From NCBI RefSeq assembly GCF_001437125.1, contig NZ_JQCA01000030.1, positions 1 through 33,043 of the forward strand: a stretch of 33,043 bases of DNA, read 5' to 3'. Made by a program: the position numbers and the translations under genes. This stretch comes from Levilactobacillus paucivorans. Its GTDB lineage: Bacteria > Bacillota > Bacilli > Lactobacillales > Lactobacillaceae. Under the pieces are notes generated by a model that was not told the origin of the DNA, did no database searches, and worked only from the letters and a program-made list of their open reading frames with translations. Below are positions 16,577 through 23,182 of this stretch, piece by piece; positions within the stretch are counted from its first letter, which is position 1; every line of letters starts with the position of its first letter.

Positions 16577-17866
16577 TTATTCCGTAACTTGTTTCTGATT
16601 GGCTTCCAGCGTTGCATCCGTGATGTGGTGCCGCTTGATGTAGCGGACAACGGTAATGGCACTGAACCCGAAGACCACCGTACAACCCACCATAATCCAC
16701 AACAATAGACTAGCTGAAACACCCATCAGGGTTGGGGTTGCCAAGGCAAAGATCGCCGTGACCACCCGCACGAGGCCGTATGAGAATCCGGTCATCGTGG
16801 CCCGCATGTTGACGGGATAGAGGGTCTGACTCCAAATCTTGTAGAGGGCTTCCCCACAGAGAACCGTACTTCCAGAATAGAAGATGTAAACCACTGTGAA
16901 GACTTGCCACTGACTACTGAAGAGACCGGCAACCACGAAGGATACCAGGGCCACCGCAATCCCCACATACATCGCAGGGTAACGGTATTTCGAGTCAGAA
17001 ATTTTCAGATAAATCACATTAATCAACAAGCAGAACAGGTTAGCCACTAACGCGGCCCCCGTGGAGAACATCTGGCTCCGGCCATCGACCGTCACCAGGA
17101 AGTAATTCACGAATGACCCCCAGGTGTTGGCTGGCAGGTTCCAGAACAGGTAGAACACCGTGAGTAAGATGAAGGGAACTAACGCCCCACTCGTCTTCAA
17201 GAAGGTCCCTAGTTTGACCTTCTTTTCCGGTGCCTCATCCCCCTCATCCGACTGAACGGATGAGGCCAGGTTGGCTTCAATATCCTTGAATTTACCGGAG
17301 AAGACCCGCACGGACCAATTTAACAGGGCGACTAAGGCAATCCAACCGAACAGTGCCATGATGCTTCCCATCCCCGAGTTCGCGGTAATAAACCCGATAA
17401 ACTGAGACAGGAGAATCCCGACCGTCCAGAAGATCTGCGTGGCGGAAATGGCCCGCCCGTACGTTTGCTTGTTCATTCGTTCGGAAACCACGGCCAATGA
17501 CGTTGGTAGGTCGGCCCCGGAGGCTAGCCCCGCAATGAAGACGCCCACGACCAGCAATGGCAGGTTACCCGCAAACGCCACGATCGCCGATCCCACGAAG
17601 ACAAAGAAGATGTCGACGTTGAAGACCGTGACCCGACCAAATTTATCGGATAACCAGCCACCGGCGAAGGATCCAATGGCCACTGCCACCGTCAGCATGG
17701 TACTCAGGAACCCGATCGTCCAACTGTTCAGGCCCAGGTACTTGGCCCAGATAGGCAAAGCAACCCCCAAGCTGACCAGTAGGGCGGCATCCAGGTAGGA
17801 TGCAACCCCTGCGATAAAAATCAGGAGCTTACTATCTCTACTGAGCGTCACTTTCTCGTTTGGCAT
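16577..17866 (-). CDS. MFS transporter, sugar/rhamnoside type (downstream copy)
   Basis: A 429-residue, roughly 12-segment major facilitator. The loop 2-3 signature GGWLSDKFGRVT follows the second segment, then GLASGADLPTSLAVVSERMNKQTYGRAISATQIFW and, in the second half, LCGEALYKIWSQTLYPVNMRATMTG. It is paralogous to the protein encoded at 19487-20764, which keeps the GxxSGADLPxSL and STQIFW blocks. The start is the ATG at 17866 with GGGAGG upstream, 29 bases inside the end of the rhamnosidase gene, so the two are translationally coupled. The likely substrate is a rhamnose-containing glycoside or released sugar, by context only. Confidence 0.85.
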   Translation of the reverse strand: MPNEKVTLSRDSKLLIFIAGVASYLDAALLVSLGVALPIWAKYLGLNSWTIGFLSTMLTVAVAIGSFAGGWLSDKFGRVTVFNVDIFFVFVGSAIVAFAGNLPLLVVGVFIAGLASGADLPTSLAVVSERMNKQTYGRAISATQIFWTVGILLSQFIGFITANSGMGSIMALFGWIALVALLNWSVRVFSGKFKDIEANLASSVQSDEGDEAPEKKVKLGTFLKTSGALVPFILLTVFYLFWNLPANTWGSFVNYFLVTVDGRSQMFSTGAALVANLFCLLINVIYLKISDSKYRYPAMYVGIAVALVSFVVAGLFSSQWQVFTVVYIFYSGSTVLCGEALYKIWSQTLYPVNMRATMTGFSYGLVRVVTAIFALATPTLMGVSASLLLWIMVGCTVVFGFSAITVVRYIKRHHITDATLEANQKQVTE

Positions 17867-19457
17867 TCTTCAGGCCTCCCTTAATAAGATACTTCTGAAT
17901 CAAGTAGACCGGCGTACAACTCCATGCATGACAGTAGCTGTTAAGCAGTGGACTGCCATACGGTGAGTAGTCTTGCTGGTTTGGATCGTAGGCTTCCCAG
18001 TAGGTGTCGGCGCCCAACGTGATCATGCCACCCCAGTAATGCTTCATGAGGGCAATAGCATCGTCAGTTAAACCGGCTTCAAACAGGGCTTCCGTGATGT
18101 GATGATACATGTATGGCGTCGCAATCCCCGTAACTGGGAAGAGCTGGGCCACCGTCTTTTGCATGATAGCCTTGTTCGTGGCATCATCCATGACTTGGGC
18201 CAAGACCATCCAGGCTTGACTGGCAATGTTGACTTCACGCTTAGGACCCGAAACAAAGAGTCCTTGGTCGCTATCAAACAATTGGGCCTGCGCGAAGTTA
18301 AGCAACTGATCTAACGCTGCCTGATAACGGTCAACCTGATCATCTTGGGCTTGGTGAGCCAACTGGATGAATTGCCGTAAGGCGTAGATCATCACGGCCT
18401 GCCCAGCAGTCGTCTTATCGAAATCATTGGACCAGTCGACAAAGACTGGATAATCATCGGACAATTGAAGTTGCCCTTGGTCGTCAACCTTAGCTAAGGC
18501 CACGTCCATTTGTTTCTTGGCAACGGGATACAGATCCGTTAACAACTGATCGTCCGCGTCATAATTTTCGTAATCACTGAGAATTGAAATGAAGAACAAA
18601 CTGTAGTCGAAGAGGAACGTGTCATCCGGCACATCCTTGGGCTGTGTGAAGACGTTGGCTACCACACGGCCATCCTCAGCCGGCATGGCCCCGAACAGAT
18701 ACAGGCAACGCTTGATAATATCGGTATTGCCAAATGTGGCGTAGTCCGCTAAGGCCTGTAACCGCAAGTCCCCAATCCATAACCGGCGATCCCGCTTGGG
18801 GCCGTCTTCGAAGACCTCTTGCATACAGTCTTCCAGGGTCTTTAAGCCCACCTGATAGATCCGCTTTAACATCGGATCGGCCAGTTTGGGAACCGTCACC
18901 TGACGCGCATCCACTGAGGACTGCGTGATCACTTGGGGCTGGTCGAAGACGACTTGCCACTTTGGCGAGGTATCGAGAACAGTGATTTCCACGTACCGGA
19001 AACTGTAACGCCGCGGTAAATCGATCGTAGCTGGCAATTGGTCCAAGTGAAGTGTTTCCTCTTGAATCCAAGACTTGCTGAGCCACCCGTCATAGTCGGC
19101 ACTGTTGTAACTCAATTCAACCGGCATTTCGGCAAAGCGAATCCGGCAGAACAGGGGCGCATCCATAGGTGACCCCGTGGCGGTAGCGTTAATACTGAAC
19201 TTACCGACACAGTGTTCCCCGAAATCGAGGATAATCCGGCCATCACGTTTCAACGGCTGATTAACCAGATCCGAAACCTCGGCAACCTTCTTCACACCGT
19301 ACCCACCCAACAATTTAGGCTGGCGGTCCAACGCGACGAGAGCCGTCGGCGTCACGACGTGGTGCTTGAGGGTTGGCTTGAACCCTTGCGACTTGGCCAG
19401 CAAGGCCTCATCATGCTTGAATTTAACTTCATCGTTTACTTGAAATGTAAAAGCCAT
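17838..19457 (-). CDS. Alpha-L-rhamnosidase (GH78-type), cytoplasmic
   Basis: Expected to release terminal L-rhamnose from glycosides. The 539-residue protein has an N-terminal beta-rich part (residues about 40-180, with RYSFRYVEITV as in the family), then an (alpha/alpha)6 catalytic domain. Signature motifs are EDGPKRDRRLWIGDLR at 217-232, GADTYWEAYD at 482-491 and CHAWSCTPVYLI near the C-terminus. The general-acid position in GH78 is usually Glu (R-E-R); here it is Asp (D223). There is no signal peptide, so the substrate must be imported. It is shorter than most GH78 enzymes but similar to lactobacillus Ram-type proteins. The ATG has AGAAAGAGAG upstream. It sits between two MFS genes. Confidence 0.88.
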   Translation of the reverse strand: MAFTFQVNDEVKFKHDEALLAKSQGFKPTLKHHVVTPTALVALDRQPKLLGGYGVKKVAEVSDLVNQPLKRDGRIILDFGEHCVGKFSINATATGSPMDAPLFCRIRFAEMPVELSYNSADYDGWLSKSWIQEETLHLDQLPATIDLPRRYSFRYVEITVLDTSPKWQVVFDQPQVITQSSVDARQVTVPKLADPMLKRIYQVGLKTLEDCMQEVFEDGPKRDRRLWIGDLRLQALADYATFGNTDIIKRCLYLFGAMPAEDGRVVANVFTQPKDVPDDTFLFDYSLFFISILSDYENYDADDQLLTDLYPVAKKQMDVALAKVDDQGQLQLSDDYPVFVDWSNDFDKTTAGQAVMIYALRQFIQLAHQAQDDQVDRYQAALDQLLNFAQAQLFDSDQGLFVSGPKREVNIASQAWMVLAQVMDDATNKAIMQKTVAQLFPVTGIATPYMYHHITEALFEAGLTDDAIALMKHYWGGMITLGADTYWEAYDPNQQDYSPYGSPLLNSYCHAWSCTPVYLIQKYLIKGGLKNAKRESDAQ

Positions 19458-19486
19458 TTTGTCACTCTCTTTCTAGCAGGTTCTCT

Positions 19487-20764
19487 TTAGAAGTCGTGAA
19501 CGTTGTGCTTTCTCTGAAGACGCATCATGGTAACCCCAGAAATGAAACTGATTAAGATAATTCCGGCGAATCCAAACATGGTGTACTTGATCATGCCAGG
19601 AACCACTAAGGCTGGTGTCACGATGGCAAACAGCCCACATAACATCCGGGAGAAACCATTGATAAACCCTTGAACACCGGCACGAACTTCGACTGGGAAG
19701 GATTCTTGCGTCCAAACCTTGTACATCGCTTCACCGGCAATACTGTTCCCGATGTTGTACAGCCCAATCGCGATAACGATTGGCCATAAGGCGTGACTAC
19801 TCAAGGCTAAACCAAGCATTGCGGCGAATTGAACAATGGCCCCAACGATAAAGAACTTGTTCCGGTACTTGCCCCCAGAAACGGAAGCGAAGGCCATGGT
19901 GGAGAATAAGGAGATAAAGTTTAAGATAACCCCGGCACCAGTGGCGAAACTTTGACTAGCATTGGCTTGAACCAGCGTGAACGTTTGGAATTGACCAAAG
20001 GTATTGGCTAATAAGTTCCAGCAAATGTAGAAGATAAAGATGCCGAAGAAGAAGCCCATGTACTTGCCACGGTTTGACCCAGCAAAGACAGACTTGATTG
20101 AAACCTTTTCGGTAACGTTGGCTTCTTTTTCATGTTCGAGTCGACGCTGTTCCCCTTGTTCGTGGAACGTCTTGAACTTGCTAGAGAATGTCCGCCATGC
20201 CCAAGTAATGAGAGCAAATGCTGCTAATAATGTAAAGACAAGGCGTGCACCGGTAGCGCCGGCCATCCGTGAAACCACGAAGGCCCCAACGTAGGAACTG
20301 AAGACCCCAATTTGCCAGAAGATTTGCGTCGATGAAACTAATTCATTTGACGTCTTTTCGTTTGGCGAATCGTGAGAAATAACGGTTAAACTAATTGGTA
20401 AGTCGGCCCCGGAAGCAAATCCGGTCACGATAACCCCAATGAGTAACATTGGAAAGCCTGTGGCAGCCACACAAATCAATGCCCCTAATGCGTAGAACAA
20501 GTTAAGGGAGTTAAATGATCGAATCAACCCGAAGGCCTTCGTAATCTGCCCGGCTAATAAAGAACCAAAGGCAATCGCGAACGTTAACGCCCCAGAGATA
20601 AACCCAACTTGAGCATTGGTCAGATTCAACCCAGCTTGCCAAACGGTAATCGTGGCTGACAAACCAACAATAATTCCCGAACCTAAAATGGATCCGATCC
20701 CAGCTGCAATCGCAAGTGGTCTATATTTACTGAACTCGGATTTCTGAACTTCACCATTATTCAT
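19487..20764 (-). CDS. MFS transporter, sugar/rhamnoside type (promoter-proximal copy)
   Basis: A 425-residue, 12-segment transporter whose middle blocks (GFASGADLPISLTVISHDSP, SSTQIFWQIGV, AGEAMYKVWTQESFPVEVRAG) are clear counterparts of the transporter encoded at 16577-17866, so the two arose by duplication. The loop between segments 6 and 7 is charged (KFKTFHEQGEQRRLEHEKEA). The ATG at 20764 has a perfect AAGGAGG. First gene of the operon, 29 bases before the rhamnosidase, behind a promoter and cre site. Substrate assigned by neighbourhood only. Confidence 0.85.
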   Translation of the reverse strand: MNNGEVQKSEFSKYRPLAIAAGIGSILGSGIIVGLSATITVWQAGLNLTNAQVGFISGALTFAIAFGSLLAGQITKAFGLIRSFNSLNLFYALGALICVAATGFPMLLIGVIVTGFASGADLPISLTVISHDSPNEKTSNELVSSTQIFWQIGVFSSYVGAFVVSRMAGATGARLVFTLLAAFALITWAWRTFSSKFKTFHEQGEQRRLEHEKEANVTEKVSIKSVFAGSNRGKYMGFFFGIFIFYICWNLLANTFGQFQTFTLVQANASQSFATGAGVILNFISLFSTMAFASVSGGKYRNKFFIVGAIVQFAAMLGLALSSHALWPIVIAIGLYNIGNSIAGEAMYKVWTQESFPVEVRAGVQGFINGFSRMLCGLFAIVTPALVVPGMIKYTMFGFAGIILISFISGVTMMRLQRKHNVHDF

Positions 20765-20795
20765 ATTGATGAACCTCCTTCTGTTTATGCCTTAA

Positions 20796-20810
20796 TTGTA
20801 AGCGCTTAAA
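20796..20810 (-). promoter_or_regulatory. Catabolite-responsive element (cre) for CcpA
   Basis: TTGTAAGCGCTTAAA on the plus strand matches the cre consensus WTGNAANCGNWNNCW at every fixed position but one. Its core AAGCGCTT is palindromic. It lies in the leader of the rhamnosidase operon, downstream of the predicted -10, where CcpA would block transcription when preferred sugars are present. Confidence 0.8.
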
Positions 20811-20821
20811 TTGATGGCAAC

Positions 20822-20851
20822 AATATCCCCATAACAGCTCCTTGATTGCAA
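20822..20851 (-). promoter_or_regulatory. Possible promoter of the rhamnosidase operon
   Basis: Minus strand TTGCAA, 18-base spacer, GATATT (4 of 6). Its -35 is the same palindromic TTGCAA used by the divergent regulator promoter. A weak -10 would fit an activator-dependent promoter. Confidence 0.4.
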
Positions 20852-20875
20852 AATCACAGGTAAAAATTGTATAAT
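20846..20875 (+). promoter_or_regulatory. Predicted promoter of the AraC-family regulator
   Basis: TTGCAA, 18-base spacer, TATAAT, 35 bases before the ATG. Confidence 0.65.
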
Positions 20876-20909
20876 TTAATAAATTGGTTTACTTGAAGGA
20901 GGTCACAAT

Positions 20910-21950
20910 ATGGCATCACGGGTCTTGAGTCAACTACTCTTTCGCCTCAATCGCGTCGAGCGTTATCAAAAGAAAACGGGCCAGAATTTTAATTACGATA
21001 ACTTGGATTTCATTCATCATCCCATTCCGCGAATGCCCCAATTCGAGTTCTTTCAGGAGTCTAACATTGCCATTACCAAGAACAATCGTTTCTCCTACAC
21101 CCCAGCCCATACGCATGATTTCATCGAATTTAACTACATGTATTCCGGCTCCTGTATCCAGTACATCAACGATGAACCCATCAAACTCCGACAGCATCAG
21201 CTACTGGTCATGGATCGCGATGTGGTCCAACGCATCGACTACGCCGGCCAGAAGGATATTATCATTAATATTCTCCTCAGAGATACCGATGAGTTTGCTG
21301 AATCTGCTGGCTACTTGAAGAACTCCGCGGACACCGTTTCCCAGTTTCTGTACAATGCCGCCAAACAAGATTCGCCTCATAACAACTTCATCATCTTCGA
21401 CCTCAGTAAGAATGAAGTCGCCACCAAACTCTTGGAAAGCCTCGCTATCAAGGGCCTCGAGGACACGTCAAATCGTAACGAGCTTCTGCGACTGATCTTT
21501 GCGGCTCTTATGCTGGAACTACCGGGAACGATTCGCCGTCGTAGTATCAGCTACACCAATCCTGCCAATGATGAATTTTTGCCAATTCTGCGCGCCATCA
21601 GTGCGGAATATCAGACGGTATCGCTCAGTGAACTGGCCACCCGTTTCGGCTACAATACCAACTACCTCGGTGACAAGATTCGTGAAATGACCGGCAAGAG
21701 TTTCAAAGAACTCATCGACCGCCGCCGATTAGCCGCCGCGCAAAACCTGATGATTCGGACGAGCTGTAGCGCCGCTGAGATCTGCGATATCATTGGGTAC
21801 AAAAACAACTCCTCCCTCTTCCGGCTCTTTAAAAAATACCTCGACGTCACCCCTTCGGCCTACAAGGCCAAAGTCAGTCATCAACGGCTGATTACGCAGC
21901 CGTCGTTGCCCGAGGTTCGTGGTCACGCCAGTCGCACGCCGCAGAACTAA
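20910..21950 (+). CDS. AraC-family transcriptional regulator
   Basis: A 346-residue regulator. The N-terminal cupin-type sensor shows PAHTHDFIEFNYMYSGSCIQYI and QHQLLVMDRDV (about residues 65-110). The C-terminal pair of HTH motifs (about residues 230-330) shows VSLSELATRFGYNTNYLGDKIREMTGKSFKELI and SAAEICDIIGYKNNSSLFRLFKKYLDVTPSAYK. The ATG has GAAGGAGG 7 bases upstream. Divergent from the transporter-rhamnosidase operon and sharing its control region, so it most likely activates that operon in response to a rhamnoside or its product. The inducer cannot be read from sequence. Confidence 0.9.
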   Translation: MASRVLSQLLFRLNRVERYQKKTGQNFNYDNLDFIHHPIPRMPQFEFFQESNIAITKNNRFSYTPAHTHDFIEFNYMYSGSCIQYINDEPIKLRQHQLLVMDRDVVQRIDYAGQKDIIINILLRDTDEFAESAGYLKNSADTVSQFLYNAAKQDSPHNNFIIFDLSKNEVATKLLESLAIKGLEDTSNRNELLRLIFAALMLELPGTIRRRSISYTNPANDEFLPILRAISAEYQTVSLSELATRFGYNTNYLGDKIREMTGKSFKELIDRRRLAAAQNLMIRTSCSAAEICDIIGYKNNSSLFRLFKKYLDVTPSAYKAKVSHQRLITQPSLPEVRGHASRTPQN

Positions 21951-22060
21951 ATTATCCCTTGTCACCCCGACTCGGTTGGCGTACTATCGACTAAACAGCA
22001 CCTAAATTGGGTCGCTTAACAATCACGGTGCACGACACTGAAGTGACTACGCGATTGTCT

Positions 22061-22066
22061 TATAAT
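22061..22066 (+). promoter_or_regulatory. Probable -10 box of the LOG-family gene
   Basis: A perfect TATAAT 35 bases before the ATG, without a recognisable -35 at the right distance. Confidence 0.45.
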
Positions 22067-22100
22067 GATGTCGACTACCAATAGATGAGGGGATCAGATT

Positions 22101-22679
22101 ATGCCAAAAATTAAAAATGTTTGTGTTTTCTGCGGATCAAATCACGGCTACGACCCGGCCTTTCTGGACCAAACCAACGCCTTAGGGCAATATCTGGCCA
22201 GCCATGGTCACCCCGTGGTTTACGGTGGCGGTAAAGAAGGTCTGATGGGCGCCATTGCCAAGTCCACCATGGATGCCGGTGGCGAAGTTATCGGCATCAT
22301 TCCCACCTTTTTGAGCGAGATGGGGCTGGCCGAAACGCATATCACCACCCTACTGGAAACGGCCACGATGGACGAACGTAAGGACGAAATGCTCCGGCAA
22401 TCCGACGCCTTTATCGTATTGCCTGGGGGCTTTGGTACCTTTGAAGAGTTCACCACAATGCTCTCCTGGAGCCAAATCAACGTGCACCAGAAGCCAATTG
22501 CACTCTTCAACATCAACCACTACTACGATGAACTCGTGGCCATGATGGTCAAGTGTTGTGACGCCGGGTTCGCACCGAAAGAGAACCTGGATCTGTTTAT
22601 TAACGCCAGCTCTATCGATGAGATCTTCGATGGCTTTGCGAACTTCCATCACCAATTGCCTTACAAATACACGAACTAA
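22101..22679 (+). CDS. LOG-family protein (TIGR00730-type nucleotide phosphoribohydrolase)
   Basis: A 192-residue Rossmann-fold protein of the LOG (lonely guy) family, members of which cleave nucleoside monophosphates to base and ribose 5-phosphate. Visible motifs are VCVFCGSNHGYDPAF, VYGGGKEGLMGAIAKS and the catalytic PGGFGTFEEF (PGGxGTxxE). The ATG has GAGGGGA upstream. It stands alone with its own terminator. The physiological substrate in lactobacilli is unknown; older annotations call it a lysine decarboxylase, which the motif does not support. Confidence 0.92.
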   Translation: MPKIKNVCVFCGSNHGYDPAFLDQTNALGQYLASHGHPVVYGGGKEGLMGAIAKSTMDAGGEVIGIIPTFLSEMGLAETHITTLLETATMDERKDEMLRQSDAFIVLPGGFGTFEEFTTMLSWSQINVHQKPIALFNINHYYDELVAMMVKCCDAGFAPKENLDLFINASSIDEIFDGFANFHHQLPYKYTN

Positions 22680-22686
22680 TTCTTTA

Positions 22687-22717
22687 GGAGTCCTTCCTTG
22701 GTTGGGCTCCTTTTTTA
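22687..22717 (+). terminator. Terminator of the LOG-family gene
   Basis: AGGAGTCC / GGGCTCCT stem (one G-U), 10-base loop and a six-T tail. Confidence 0.8.
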
Positions 22718-22734
22718 ATGCTTCACGAACTTTG

Positions 22735-22934
22735 GAGGGCCGCCTGCGGCTGCCAGGGATTACGCCTGCTGTGGGGACGCTTCAGCCTGAGACCCGGGCT
22801 TCTCGCTCGATTTGAAGCCCCGCCAGGGACGCGGGTCTTCAAATTCGCCCGTGATGTAAGGCCGAGAAAAGCACTCGGTCTAACATCACCGCCACGGCCG
22901 GCTCCATCCCTGACCTCCTCCGGCTCCGATCCAC
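22735..22934. repeat. GC-rich structured intergenic element, possible dispersed repeat or structured RNA
   Basis: About 200 bases, visibly richer in G and C than the neighbours. Hairpin A (22809-22848) pairs CGATTTGAAGCCCCG with CGGGTCTTCAAATTCG. Hairpin B (22852-22890) pairs GTGATGTAAGGCCGAG with CTCGGTCTAACATCAC, 16 pairs with one mismatch and one G-U. The outer ends are loosely complementary (CAGGGAT near 22756 with ATCCCTG near 22907). GCCAGGGA occurs twice in direct orientation (22753 and 22823). GAAGCCC (22816-22822) can pair instead with GGGCTTC (22797-22803), so two folds compete. The 83-residue reading frame through it (22718-22969) has odd composition and no ribosome site. The rest of the gap to 23123 shows short hairpins (CTGGCCGG/CCGGTCAG near 23028; CATTTTC/GAAAATG near 23099) and no gene. 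Confidence 0.6.
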
Positions 22935-23123
22935 CTTTAATGGCGTCATTGGCTGGCCCAACCCACTAAATTGGCGACACAGATCTGTTCTGACGCATGG
23001 CAGTAGTAAAACTCTTCTGAGAATTTCTGGCCGGCCTACCGGTCAGATTAAAAAAAGACTGACCTCAAATTAATTCCAAATTTACAAGTGTTAAGAGCAT
23101 TTTCAAATGAAAATGAGTGTACC

Positions 23124-23156
23124 AAAAAAGTGGCGTGCCAATTGGCACACCACTTT
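23124..23156 (-). terminator. Terminator of mprF
   Basis: Minus-strand stem AAAGTGGTGTGCC / GGCACGCCACTTT with an AATT loop and a six-T tail, nearly perfect palindrome. Confidence 0.9.
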
Positions 23157-23182
23157 CGTTTCTAATGTTCATTTAAAATCGT

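Noticed and set aside
22718-22969. 83-residue frame in the GC-rich element, rich in Arg, Pro and Leu
   Set aside because: It starts inside the terminator T-tract, has no Shine-Dalgarno, and runs through the hairpins; the structure explains the sequence better than a protein does.
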